From contig NZ_PKUU01000001.1 of NCBI RefSeq assembly GCF_002899675.1, positions 124,001 through 188,000 of the forward strand: a stretch of 64,000 bases of DNA. The letters are read 5' to 3'. Source of the stretch: Clostridium sp. chh4-2. Lineage in GTDB: Bacteria > Bacillota > Clostridia > Lachnospirales > Lachnospiraceae. The notes under the pieces were generated by a model. That model was given only the letters and a program-made list of their open reading frames with translations, was not told where the DNA came from and searched no databases. Both the position numbers and the translations under genes were made by a program. Of the stretch, positions 19,401-27,901 are shown one piece after another; the first letter of the stretch is position 1, and each line of letters opens with the position of its first letter.

Positions 19401-20016
19401 CAAGAGGCCCTACCTGCTTTTCAAGTTCCGACAGAATATCGCTGACACGAACCAGGTTTTGTTTTTCATCATCCAGTTTTTTCTGTGCGATCACTTTCCG
19501 GCGTTTGAACTTAACGATACCGGCGGCTTCGTCAAAAAGTTCCCGCCGTTCTTCCGGTTTCCCGCTTAATATCTTGTCAATCTGGCCCTGTCCGATAATG
19601 GAATATCCCTCTTTACCAATACCGGTATCATAAAATAATTCGTTGATATCCTTTAAGCGGCAGGCGCTTCCGTTAATCATGTATTCACTTTCACCGGAAC
19701 GGTAAATTCTTCTGGATACCGTCACTTCATCGTAATCGATGGAAAGCTGGTGGTCTGAATTATCAAGAGTGATCGCAACGTATGCAAATCCCTGGGGTTT
19801 ACGCATCTCGGTTCCGGCAAATATGACGTCCTGCATGCTGGCGCCCCTCAGCTGCTTGATACGCTGCTCTCCAAGCACCCAGCGGACCGCATCCGCAACA
19901 TTGCTCTTGCCGCTTCCATTCGGACCTACAATACCGGTAATTCCGTTATGAAATTCGAATAAAATTTTATTGGCAAAGGATTTGAAACCTTGTATCTCTA
20001 TGCTCTTTAAATACAT
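16456..20016 (-). CDS. smc: Chromosome segregation ATPase SMC
   Basis: A 1186-residue condensin subunit: N-terminal ABC half with Walker A GPNGSGKSN (31-39), long coiled coil, hinge about 510-670 (GIHGVVADLI, GGSMTGGAF), second coiled coil, and a C-terminal half with signature LSGGEKAL and Walker B FCLLDEIEAALDD. The start is the ATG at 20014-20016, preceded by GGGAG; a GTG four codons upstream is less likely. The gene overlaps the end of rnc by ten bases, so the two are translationally coupled. Confidence 0.98.
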   Translation of the reverse strand: MYLKSIEIQGFKSFANKILFEFHNGITGIVGPNGSGKSNVADAVRWVLGEQRIKQLRGASMQDVIFAGTEMRKPQGFAYVAITLDNSDHQLSIDYDEVTVSRRIYRSGESEYMINGSACRLKDINELFYDTGIGKEGYSIIGQGQIDKILSGKPEERRELFDEAAGIVKFKRRKVIAQKKLDDEKQNLVRVSDILSELEKQVGPLARQSEAAKEYLRLKEELKTYDVNLFLMETEQIRLQQNELEKKETIVSKDLDETRQNSDRMKAEYDALDTYLTELDETLTTAREDLSNANIMKGNFQGQINVLNEQINTEKMNAEHISARVHTIEAEIGEKKGQIQVFEEEKAAIEAQSQSALESQSKAEETLRNEDEHIMLLDQKIESGKSSIIDTLNEKSAMTARQQRYEAMLEQVNVRKAEVCQRILKVKSDESVQEEQLKIEQKSLSEINDVINELSLAQEAAEAKAQELDQEVHRLTRNLNNKQQEYHTNYTKLESLRNLAERYEGYGNSIRRVMEVKDRVRGIHGVVADLITTDKKYETAIETALGGSIQNVVTDSEQTAKQLIEYLKKNKYGRATFLPLTSIGNKNTFTQEKALKEPGIIGLASNLVKMAPEYEGLAKYLLGRVVVAENIDYAIALAKKFQYSLRIVTLEGELLNAGGSMTGGAFKNSSNLLGRKREIDELEGLCKKALVDVDKIQADLNLNEGLLTEKREELERIKGEKQQSYLKQNTIQMNISQLEDKKNEIAESAEDLVKENLQLEEQVTDITASQKDILAELEELENRNSQITELLEELGKQLEAAKTERERYAADLANAQLATAGLLQKRNFSSENIRRVKDEIHKLEEELSGLSAGTDDANVIIGDKQKEIERLKGLIEETVHEMESLEAQVNAKVKEKEEKGIKQKSFFRKREEITERISQLDKEMFRLQSQKEKLDEKMENHVNYMWNEYELTFSSAERLRNPELTILTEIRKQIDSLKNSIRSLGNVNVNAIEDYKEISERYEFMKTQHDDLIQAEETLLKIIEELDTGMRRQFEEKFREIKEEFDKVFKEMFGGGHGTLELMEDEDILEAGIQIISQPPGKKLQNMMQLSGGEKALTAIALLFAIQNLKPSPFCLLDEIEAALDDSNVDRFAGYLHKLTKHTQFIVITHRRGTMVASDRLYGITMQEKGVSTLVSVNLIEDDLDK

Positions 20017-20711
20017 GTTTTCTCCCACATACTTTTTAGTTTTAAGATTCCGTTATAGGCGGCTACCTGTTCCGCAGCCTTTTTCGTCCGCCCCTCGCCG
20101 TGGCCGATCTCTTCCCCGCCGATTCTGGCGCAAACCTCAAAAATCTTATCATGGTCCGGTCCTTCTTCTCTTAACAGTTCATAGGACAGCGGAGTTTCAT
20201 ATCTGCTTTGAACCATTTCCTGTAAAATAGTCTTGCTATCATAAAAGAGCTGTTTATGTTCGATATCATTGAGTATAAAGCGATGTATAAACTCTTTTGC
20301 ATTAGCAAAACCACCGTCCAGGTAAATTGCGCCGATCAGAGCTTCCATAGCATCTGATACAATGGAACTGCGGTGCCTTCCTCCGGTCGCATCTTCTCCT
20401 TTGCCTAATAACAGATATTCCCCTAAATCAATATCTGCGGCACAATAAGCCAGAGTCGATTCACATACAATACTTGCGCGGATTTTAGTGAGATCCCCTT
20501 CGGGTGATTTGGCATAGTTGTGAAATAAAAAGTCGCTGGAAACGACTTCCAGAACTGCGTCACCGAGAAATTCCAGACGTTCATTGCATCTGAGCTTGCT
20601 CCATCTGTGTTCATTGGCATAAGAACTGTGGGTCAATGCCTGTGAAAAAAGAGACTTGTCCTTAAACTGGTATTGGATTTTTTCTTCCAGTTTATATAAT
20701 TTACTCTTCAT
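20007..20711 (-). CDS. rnc: Ribonuclease III
   Basis: A double-strand RNA endonuclease of 234 residues that processes rRNA precursors and structured RNAs. The catalytic signature is ERLEFLGDAVLEVV (about 44-57), with a second acidic site at DAMEALIGAIYLDGG (about 115-129), and a C-terminal dsRNA-binding domain (about 160-230) with GRTKKAAEQVAAYN. It lies between acpP and smc, its usual position, and ends inside the smc start region. Confidence 0.97.
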   Translation of the reverse strand: MKSKLYKLEEKIQYQFKDKSLFSQALTHSSYANEHRWSKLRCNERLEFLGDAVLEVVSSDFLFHNYAKSPEGDLTKIRASIVCESTLAYCAADIDLGEYLLLGKGEDATGGRHRSSIVSDAMEALIGAIYLDGGFANAKEFIHRFILNDIEHKQLFYDSKTILQEMVQSRYETPLSYELLREEGPDHDKIFEVCARIGGEEIGHGEGRTKKAAEQVAAYNGILKLKSMWEKTCI

Positions 20712-20823
20712 ATATACCTCCTTTTCCTTATTTTATCCATAAAATTGCCGAAATCCGGGAAAACCGGATATTAGTATGCCGACAAGCATCAACTTGCCGG
20801 CATATCTGGACTTATTATACTGC

Positions 20824-21054
20824 TTAGTTTAATGCATTCTTAATCTGGTCTACAGCATCTCCTACGGAAACGATCTTCTCCGCCGCCTCGGTTGGGATCT
20901 CGATATCGAATTCCTCTTCAATTCCCATAACGATCTGGAAAATATCCAGTGAGTCAGCGCCTAAATCATCCACAAATGTGGTTGACAGACTGATCTCATC
21001 CGCCTCAACGTTTAATACCTCTGCAATAATCCCTTTTAACTTCTCAAATTCCAT
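20824..21054 (-). CDS. acpP: Acyl carrier protein
   Basis: A 76-residue acidic acyl carrier protein. The phosphopantetheine attachment serine lies in [14 protein letters not shown] (Ser 36 region). It carries growing acyl chains in fatty acid synthesis. The gene lies directly after plsX (16 bases) and before rnc, the conserved Firmicute order. The motif DSLDIFQ rather than DSLDTVE is a common clostridial variant. Confidence 0.96.
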   Translation of the reverse strand: MEFEKLKGIIAEVLNVEADEISLSTTFVDDLGADSLDIFQIVMGIEEEFDIEIPTEAAEKIVSVGDAVDQIKNALN

Positions 21055-21070
21055 ACCTTACCTTCCTCTC

Positions 21071-22063
21071 TTAAACTAAACTTTCTTTTATTTTTTCGTT
21101 TATTTTTTGTTTTTTAAATGCAACGCACTGAAGTACGGCATTGCACACTTCCGTAGCTTTCGAATTGCCGTGAACTTTTACAACAAGACCGTTCAATCCC
21201 AGCAGCGGAGCGCCCCCATATTGACTGGCATCAAAACTCTTGAGAGTAGTTTTTAAAGCGGGTTTCACAAGCAGTGCGCCGATCTTGCTTCTTAAAGTGG
21301 CCATCATGCCGTCTTTTACTTTGCTGATCAGTACAGCGCCTACTCCTTCATATAATTTAAGAATGACATTTCCAACAAAAGCTTCGCAAACGATCACATC
21401 TGCTGCTCCATGCGGGATTTCTCTGGCTTCTATACTGCCGATAAAATTAATATCCCTGCATTCCTTTAACAGCGGAAATGTTTCCTTTACCAGGGCATTG
21501 CCCTTTTCCTCTTCCGCACCGATGTTGACAATCGCAACCCTTGGTTTCGGAATATTCATTACGTGTTCCATGTAAATCGATCCCATCTTAGCAAACTGAA
21601 CCAGATGGGAAGCTCTTGCATCTACATTGGCTCCACAGTCGATTAATAAAGATACTCCTGTTTCCGTGGGTATTAACGGTGCTAACGGAGGCCGTTCCAC
21701 GCCTTTAATCCTGCCCACAATCACCTGACCGCCTACAAGAATTGCGCCGGAACTTCCAGCCGATACAAATGCATCCGCTTCCTGGCTCTTCACCATGTTC
21801 ATTCCAACCACAATAGACGAATCCTTTTTCTTTCGTATTGCGTTCACAGGAGGTTCTTCCGTTGCAATCACTTCGGAAGCATGACGGACCGAGATCTGAT
21901 CCTTATTATACGTATGCTTCTCCAGTTCCTTTGATACAACATCTTCCTGCCCTACCAGGATTACTTTTACCTCCTGGCTTAAAGAAACCGCCTTTACAGC
22001 TCCTGCTATAATATCAGCCGGTGCATAGTCACCACCCATAGCATCTACAACTACATTAATCAT
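21071..22063 (-). CDS. plsX: Phosphate acyltransferase PlsX
   Basis: A 330-residue soluble enzyme forming acyl-phosphate from acyl-ACP for phospholipid synthesis. It begins MINVVVDAMGGDYAP and contains SAGSSGAILVGG, LIDCGANVDA and GGAPLLGLNG, all hallmark segments. In relatives rpmF usually precedes it directly; here rpmF lies 17 kb away, so plsX must use a promoter in 22064-22300 or an upstream transcript. No FapR-like operator was convincingly seen. Confidence 0.97.
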   Translation of the reverse strand: MINVVVDAMGGDYAPADIIAGAVKAVSLSQEVKVILVGQEDVVSKELEKHTYNKDQISVRHASEVIATEEPPVNAIRKKKDSSIVVGMNMVKSQEADAFVSAGSSGAILVGGQVIVGRIKGVERPPLAPLIPTETGVSLLIDCGANVDARASHLVQFAKMGSIYMEHVMNIPKPRVAIVNIGAEEEKGNALVKETFPLLKECRDINFIGSIEAREIPHGAADVIVCEAFVGNVILKLYEGVGAVLISKVKDGMMATLRSKIGALLVKPALKTTLKSFDASQYGGAPLLGLNGLVVKVHGNSKATEVCNAVLQCVAFKKQKINEKIKESLV

Positions 22064-22283
22064 CTATGATTCTCCCTTCGGTAATAGACTCATGATAATC
22101 TATTACTTAATATACTAGATATCATTCTATAAATCAACAATATTTTATAGAAAAACAATCCTGTATTTTTCATGCCCAAAAGCAGCCGTTTTGATGAAAC
22201 ATTTCAGTTCTACCCGAAGATATTTCAAATTCGGTTCATTTGTAATCAGAATATAACCCTGCCTGCAAAATAAAAAGCAAAAA

Positions 22284-22299
22284 GAGCCTGATGAGGCTC
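22284..22299 (-). terminator. Terminator of the hybrid kinase gene
   Basis: GAGCCTGATGAGGCTC forms a 6-bp stem with a 4-base loop, and the minus strand continues TTTTTGCTTTTT. It lies 38 bases after the kinase stop and would separate kinase transcripts from plsX. Confidence 0.75.
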
Positions 22300-22336
22300 C
22301 TTTCGGATTTTATAAATATGTAAAATTCTTTTTCTT

Positions 22337-24967
22337 TTAACGTTCTGCCCTGCGGATGCAGTCCGTAAGAATCCTGCATAGCTGCGCCACGTCTAACGGC
22401 TTGCTGACATGAGCATTCATTCCGGCCGCCAGCGCAGCAGAGATATCATCGTTGAACGCATTGGCTGTTGTCGCGATGATAGGAATTGTAACTGCCTGAG
22501 GATGGCCGGAAGCGCGGATATGCCTCGCAGCCTCATGCCCGTCCATAACCGGCATCTGTATATCCATCAGAATGGCGTTATAATCACCGGGTGATGAAGC
22601 GAGGAACGTATCCAACGCCTGTTTCCCATCCTCCACACAATCCACTGCCGCGCCATTCATACGCAGCAGTGTTGCTGCAATTTCCCGGTTAAGCGCGTTA
22701 TCCTCCGCCATCAATAACGTAAAGCCTTCCAAAGGTCTGCCGGCAGTTTTTCCTTTCCCGTCGGCAGAAGGCTGTCCTTTGTACTCTAAAGCCGCTTTGA
22801 TGGCAGAATAGACGGAAGAACGGTAAAGCGGTTTTGGTAAAAATCCATTGACGCCGGCCGCCCGCGCTTCTTCCTCCACTTCAGAAATATCATAAGCAGA
22901 GATCATCACGATAGGGACTTCATTTCCAACCTCTCTGCGGATACGGCGGGTCACTTCAATGCCATCCATATCCGGCATCTTCCAGTCAATGAGGCACAGA
23001 TCGATATCACGCCCTTCTCGGTGCGTCTCTTTCACCTGCTCCACGGCCTCGGCTCCGGACATACGCCATTCCGCTCTGATTTTAATTTTTTCCAGAAGAA
23101 CAGCCGTCTGTTCACAAACCTGCTGTTCATCGTCCACAATCAGCGCCTGCAGTCCCTGCTGTGCGAAATCGGGTTCCGGAAGACAGCTCTCTTCCCCTTT
23201 TTTAAATGGCAGGTCTACAATGCATGTGGTTCCTGCTCCCGGTTCACTTTCTATCTGTATCTGGCCTCCCATCAGTGTAATCAGATTTCTGGTGATGGAC
23301 ATTCCAAGACCGGTTCCGCCATAGCGTTTTGCAATGGATGCGTCGGCCTGTTCAAATGGCTGGAAGATTTTCTCGACGGCCTCTTTTGTCATGCCAATAC
23401 CGGTGTCCGAGAGAATAAATCGGATAACATCAGCCGTATTTCCATTCCTGTGACGTGAGACACTGAGGTGGATACTTCCCCCGGGTGCGGTAAACTTTAC
23501 CGCATTGGAACTTAAATTTAAAAGAATTTGATTAAGCCGCAGTGAATCCCCAATGAATACATCAGCATCCCCAAAGCCTTCCATCGTTTCTGTAAATTCG
23601 ATTCCCTTCTCTTTCGTCTGGGCGTATACGGTGGATACGAATCCATTAACAAGCTCAAACATATCGAACGGTTCATTCAATAGTGCCATCTTACTGCTCT
23701 CAATCTTTGACATATCCAAAACATCATTGATCAGCATCAGCAGGTGCTTGGAAGAAAAGTTAATCTTTGAAAGACAGTCTTCTACCCTGGACGGCTCTTT
23801 AACAGATGCCGCAGCAATTGTAGTCATACCGATGATGGCATTTAAAGGGGTACGGATTTCATGGCTCATCCTGGACAGAAACTCGCTTTTTGCCTGATTG
23901 GCGCGTTCTGCAGTCATCATGGCATCCTGTAATGCCTGACGTGAACGAACCTCTTCGGTGCGGTCAGAAAATACTGTAATCAGCTGTGATGTTTTCAGCT
24001 CGTCCGCCTGATAGACTCGGATCAGCATCCAGCATTTTTCCCTGTTTGGTTTGGTATACTCCACCAGCTTTTCAAACGGTGAAGTGAACTTGTGATCCCT
24101 GGCAGCCTTTCGAAATGCCCGGGCATCTTCTTCTTTCATTCCGTCATAAAGGTTTTCCATATCCGTCATTGGAACGCCTAAAATGCGCTCTAAATTAAGC
24201 CCGCGGTAGCCAATAACGCCTGTGTCCGCATTCTGGATAATAAATGCGTCGTCAATGCTCAGCGACAGATTATCGAAAAGCTTGCTGCGGTAAATCAGCT
24301 CTTTTCGCTGACGGTGCAGCACATACTGGGAAATCAAAAGAACCGCCAGCATCAGCACCATCAGGACGACGGATCCGATCAAATTCGTGGTCCGCAGCAT
24401 CTCCGCGGTAACACCATATCCCACTTTTTTGGCTTGGGCAATCCCAATGATTCCCTCTGTCTGTTGAAGCGCCAGGTCATAAAGGGGCTGCAGGTGTTTC
24501 TGGGCATAAGCCTCGATATCCGTCTCTGTCAGATCCGGCTGTTCACAAAACACCAGATAATCGTCCTGTTCTGCCTTTAATAGCTCCAAAGTACTCTTGA
24601 GTGCCTGTACATCTTTTGCATCCCCAAGGTACAGGTCTTCCATCTGCGTGACCGGTTTTTCCAGAGAGAGAATCAGTTCTTCCAGCTTGCCGCCTGCAAT
24701 TTCCACATCATCTCTGCTGTGGTGGCGCTTCAGCCGTTCGGTACGCAGACTCATCTCCGATACATACAGCTTTACATCACCAGCGGAAATCACCACCTCA
24801 AAAGGGTGATTTGATATTATCTCTGCCTGTGCCGCCAGCTTGGTGGAGATACTGATGGTCAAAACCAGAAAGCAAAACATCAGCAAAATGAGAATTGCCG
24901 TGCTGATGACGCTTATCTGCTGGCTTAGCTCTATAGAGCCCGCCTTATTTTTCACAAGTTTTCGCAT
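22337..24967 (-). CDS. Hybrid sensor histidine kinase with two receiver domains
   Basis: An 876-residue membrane kinase. Transmembrane helices are near residues 18-42 and 197-217, with an extracellular region of about 150 residues between them. A PAS-like segment follows (about 230-345), then HisKA with SHEIRTPLNAIIGM, HATPase-c with NLSSNAVKF, DTGIGM and GGTGLGMSI, a first receiver (about 605-725, Asp in LIDWKMPDMDG) and a second receiver (about 750-868, Asp in LMDIQMPVMDG). No HPt domain is present, so phosphotransfer to a partner or internal signalling is unclear. No output partner is adjacent; the divergent neighbour is a GntR regulator. Confidence 0.93.
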   Translation of the reverse strand: MRKLVKNKAGSIELSQQISVISTAILILLMFCFLVLTISISTKLAAQAEIISNHPFEVVISAGDVKLYVSEMSLRTERLKRHHSRDDVEIAGGKLEELILSLEKPVTQMEDLYLGDAKDVQALKSTLELLKAEQDDYLVFCEQPDLTETDIEAYAQKHLQPLYDLALQQTEGIIGIAQAKKVGYGVTAEMLRTTNLIGSVVLMVLMLAVLLISQYVLHRQRKELIYRSKLFDNLSLSIDDAFIIQNADTGVIGYRGLNLERILGVPMTDMENLYDGMKEEDARAFRKAARDHKFTSPFEKLVEYTKPNREKCWMLIRVYQADELKTSQLITVFSDRTEEVRSRQALQDAMMTAERANQAKSEFLSRMSHEIRTPLNAIIGMTTIAAASVKEPSRVEDCLSKINFSSKHLLMLINDVLDMSKIESSKMALLNEPFDMFELVNGFVSTVYAQTKEKGIEFTETMEGFGDADVFIGDSLRLNQILLNLSSNAVKFTAPGGSIHLSVSRHRNGNTADVIRFILSDTGIGMTKEAVEKIFQPFEQADASIAKRYGGTGLGMSITRNLITLMGGQIQIESEPGAGTTCIVDLPFKKGEESCLPEPDFAQQGLQALIVDDEQQVCEQTAVLLEKIKIRAEWRMSGAEAVEQVKETHREGRDIDLCLIDWKMPDMDGIEVTRRIRREVGNEVPIVMISAYDISEVEEEARAAGVNGFLPKPLYRSSVYSAIKAALEYKGQPSADGKGKTAGRPLEGFTLLMAEDNALNREIAATLLRMNGAAVDCVEDGKQALDTFLASSPGDYNAILMDIQMPVMDGHEAARHIRASGHPQAVTIPIIATTANAFNDDISAALAAGMNAHVSKPLDVAQLCRILTDCIRRAER

Positions 24968-25264
24968 CTATTTGACTCCTCGCTTTTCTGGCCGCACTCG
25001 AATCACTTCCGGATATCTGCGCCCAATCTTTTTCTTCCCCGTCCCACCCATGTCTTATGAGAATTTATATAGAATTACCACATTGATTATGATTTTCAAT
25101 TGTTCATATACAGATTTATTAGAGTATAGCAAAGAAAAAGGAAAATATCAACCTCTCACTAAGAGCAGGAAGGCCAAACTGTTACAAATTGTGGAAATGC
25201 AGCAAAAAAAATGATATACTGAATTATTATAGGTAAAATTACCATTGAAAATGGAGGGATCCGA

Positions 25265-26716
25265 TTGAATAATAATACAGATCTGCGCAAGGTCGTTTAC
25301 AGCGTCCTTCTGACACAAATACAGTTTGGCATCTATCATTATGAAGAAAAACTCCCCACCATCGAAGAGACCAGCATGCAGCTTTGCGTATCGGTCGATA
25401 CGGCGCGTGCCGCATACTTAAAACTTAAAGAGGAGGGATATATCACTCTTTTGAAAAATGTGGGCGCTACGGTAAAAGTTAAATACAGCCCTGCGGAAAC
25501 AGAGGCGTTTATCCAAACCTTCTTTTCCGCGCGCAAGAGCGCAATGCTGGATTTAGTTCACTCTATGCTGCCTCTATTTGGCAGCGCTCAATGGATCGGG
25601 CTGAGGAATGCGTCCCATGAGTCCCTGCATATGATGGAACAGCTTTTTCGTCAAGAAAAGCCTGCGGCCCCATATGCGATACTGGACTACCTCAATCAAA
25701 AATACATTCCTCTTGGAAATACTCTTCTCATGCGTCTCGTCTGGCAGATCTTCATGTTTTTACATGACCCCTTTTTCTGTATCGAAGAAAATCTTCAGTA
25801 CTTTGACAATTCTGAAGATTATACGCCTAAAATTCTGTCACTTTGGAGAAATAAAGACTGGTCCATGCTGCGAATTGAGGTGGATCATTCCATAGAGAGG
25901 CTGTCTTTCGCCCTTTCCCAGTTTTATGAGAATAAAATCGACGGGATTCCGGAGGGAAAAGAGATTGCATTTACATGGAGCTCCTACAAAAAAAGCCATC
26001 AGCTCTGTTACTCTTTAGCTATGGAACTGCTCATATCCATCAGCCGCGGAGTATATCAGGCTGGAAGTCTGCTTCCTTCCCAAAAGGAACTTGCAGAGCA
26101 AAAGGGCGTTTCTCTCAGTACGGTACGCAGAGCGCTTGACCTGCTAAGCAGTGTCGGGGCGATAAAATCCGCCAAATATGTGGGCACGGTAGTTCTTCCT
26201 TTTGATAAAGCCACAGAGAACAGCGATTTTACCAAACCGGTTCTTCAGAGACGTCTTTTGGATATGGTGGAAAGTCTTCAAATTTTCGCATTGTCCTGTA
26301 AAGACGTATCCCTGATCACCCTCAATTCTCTTGATTCCGGTTCCGTTGAACTGCTGTGTCAAAAACTATATGTTGTTAAAAAATGTCAGCGGGGTGAAAT
26401 TTTATCTTATTTCATACTGGACAGGATTGCAGAATTGGCTCCCTATCAGGCAATCCGCACCATTTATTCTGAGCTGTTACGTCAATTCTTTTGGGCCTAT
26501 GCGCTCCGCGGAATGAATAGAAGCCAGGAAACCATTCATACGATCTACGCGCCTCACTTTGATGCGCTGATCAGACCTTTGGAAAAGGGGGATTTTGCCC
26601 AATTCTCCGCCAATTTGGAAGTGTTCATGATTGATGAACTCAGCAGGACCGTAGACACTTTGTCACAGCTTGGCATTACAGGAGTGGAAAACATTTTAAT
26701 TCCTGACAGCATATAA
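25265..26716 (+). CDS. GntR-type transcriptional regulator with two winged helices
   Basis: A 483-residue protein with two GntR-like winged helix-turn-helix domains: one at about 5-75 (KLPTIEETSMQLCVSVDTAR) and another at about 240-315 (SLLPSQKELAEQKGVSLSTV). Usual GntR proteins have one such domain plus an effector domain. The C-terminal 170 residues are all-alpha in appearance and resemble no effector domain I can name. The start is TTG (25265-25267), six bases after GGAGGGAT. It is divergent from the hybrid kinase and followed by a diguanylate cyclase gene on the same strand. Confidence 0.8.
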   Translation: MNNNTDLRKVVYSVLLTQIQFGIYHYEEKLPTIEETSMQLCVSVDTARAAYLKLKEEGYITLLKNVGATVKVKYSPAETEAFIQTFFSARKSAMLDLVHSMLPLFGSAQWIGLRNASHESLHMMEQLFRQEKPAAPYAILDYLNQKYIPLGNTLLMRLVWQIFMFLHDPFFCIEENLQYFDNSEDYTPKILSLWRNKDWSMLRIEVDHSIERLSFALSQFYENKIDGIPEGKEIAFTWSSYKKSHQLCYSLAMELLISISRGVYQAGSLLPSQKELAEQKGVSLSTVRRALDLLSSVGAIKSAKYVGTVVLPFDKATENSDFTKPVLQRRLLDMVESLQIFALSCKDVSLITLNSLDSGSVELLCQKLYVVKKCQRGEILSYFILDRIAELAPYQAIRTIYSELLRQFFWAYALRGMNRSQETIHTIYAPHFDALIRPLEKGDFAQFSANLEVFMIDELSRTVDTLSQLGITGVENILIPDSI

Positions 26717-26806
26717 TTAATCCGGCAGGAACCTGAACGGCCTCGACAGAGTTTCTTTTGTATGCTATGATTAGTGCAAATAATTTAGGATATGGAGGTG
26801 CGTACC

Positions 26807-27802
26807 ATGCAGGAGGATTTATGCCGGGCAGCCTGTCAGCTAATACAGGATTTGATGGAGGCGTACATTTCAGGAGATCCGGAAAGAATAGCGGGAATAT
26901 TTCCGTATCTGTCCCACGATATCCTGGTAGTTGGTACGGGAAAGCATGAATTTTATAAAAACTTTAATCAGTTGATTCAAGGCTTGGAGAAAGATCAGGA
27001 GGAGGCCAAAGGGATCGAATTTAACATAGCGAATGAGTGGTTTAATGCAAAGCTGGTGAGCGAGGATACATGCATTGTTTTCGGAGAATTTGAGGCATAT
27101 GAAACCAATACCGGAGACAAACAGTTTATCATCAATATGGAAACCCGTATCACTTCTACTGTTCACCGGGAACCGGGCGGAAAACTTATAATCGACAGCC
27201 TTCATCAGTCGGTCCCATACATTTACCAGGAGGAAGGCGAATACTACCCTAAAACATTTGCCAATCGGGCGGAAGAAGCGCTTCGCCGCAGCGCAGCCTT
27301 AGAACGAGACGTTCAGCTGGATTCCATGACTGGATTGTTCAACCGTAAATATACGGAATACCATATTAACCGTTTACTAATTGAAGAAAAAGTAGACGGT
27401 TTTTTATTTTTACTGGATTTGGATGAATTTAAGAAAGTCAACGACATGCACGGACATCAGGCCGGTGATGCACTTTTAAAGAAGATTTCCGCAGTTCTTG
27501 CTGAGAATATCCGGGTCAGCGATATCGGAGGCCGTATGGGCGGAGATGAATTCATGCTCTTCTTCCCCAATCAGCGGGGAAGAAAAGAGGGCGATCGGAT
27601 TGCCCAAAGGCTGATCGGGGAGACAAGGCAGGTCTTTGCAGAGATGAATTTGGGTCAAAGCTGCTCGATCGGGATTGCCGCCATTCAGAAAGGAAATCTG
27701 ACCTTCGAAGAAGCATACCGCAGGGCTGACGAAGCGCTGTATGAAGCGAAGGGAAAAGGAAAAGGTACCTATTGCTGGTATGAAGAAGAGAAAATGATGT
27801 GA
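26807..27802 (+). CDS. Diguanylate cyclase with N-terminal NTF2-like domain
   Basis: About 331 residues with no membrane segment. The C-terminal GGDEF domain (about 165-325) has DSMTGLFNRKY, DLDEFKKVND and the active-site GGRMGGDEFMLF, so it should make cyclic di-GMP. An RxxD-type inhibitory site is not evident. The first 145 residues (EAYISGDPERIAGIFPYLSH, FGEFEAYE) look like a SnoaL/NTF2-like domain, often a small-ligand or dimer module. The ATG at 26807 is seven bases after GGAGGTG; an in-frame ATG five codons earlier overlaps that site. Confidence 0.85.
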   Translation: MQEDLCRAACQLIQDLMEAYISGDPERIAGIFPYLSHDILVVGTGKHEFYKNFNQLIQGLEKDQEEAKGIEFNIANEWFNAKLVSEDTCIVFGEFEAYETNTGDKQFIINMETRITSTVHREPGGKLIIDSLHQSVPYIYQEEGEYYPKTFANRAEEALRRSAALERDVQLDSMTGLFNRKYTEYHINRLLIEEKVDGFLFLLDLDEFKKVNDMHGHQAGDALLKKISAVLAENIRVSDIGGRMGGDEFMLFFPNQRGRKEGDRIAQRLIGETRQVFAEMNLGQSCSIGIAAIQKGNLTFEEAYRRADEALYEAKGKGKGTYCWYEEEKMM

Positions 27803-27828
27803 GCTGTCAATGAACAATAAGCCCAAAA

Positions 27829-27892
27829 TTGTAAAGCTGCAAAAAACAAAATTCTTCCTTTTGGAAAGAGCCTTGATTTTTGCAGCTTACAA
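27829..27892. terminator. Bidirectional terminator between convergent genes
   Basis: Arms 27829-27858 and 27863-27892 are nearly complementary over 30 bases with a tiny loop, between the plus-strand cyclase and minus-strand MreB-like gene. The inner part (AAGGCTCTTTCC and partner) resembles the rpmF terminator core at 39052-39080. Confidence 0.7.
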
Positions 27893-27901
27893 ATCCGTTT
27901 T

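Noticed and set aside
22064..22336. Riboswitch or FapR site upstream of plsX
   Set aside because: Only an AT-rich stretch and the kinase terminator are visible; no conserved fold or operator could be supported.
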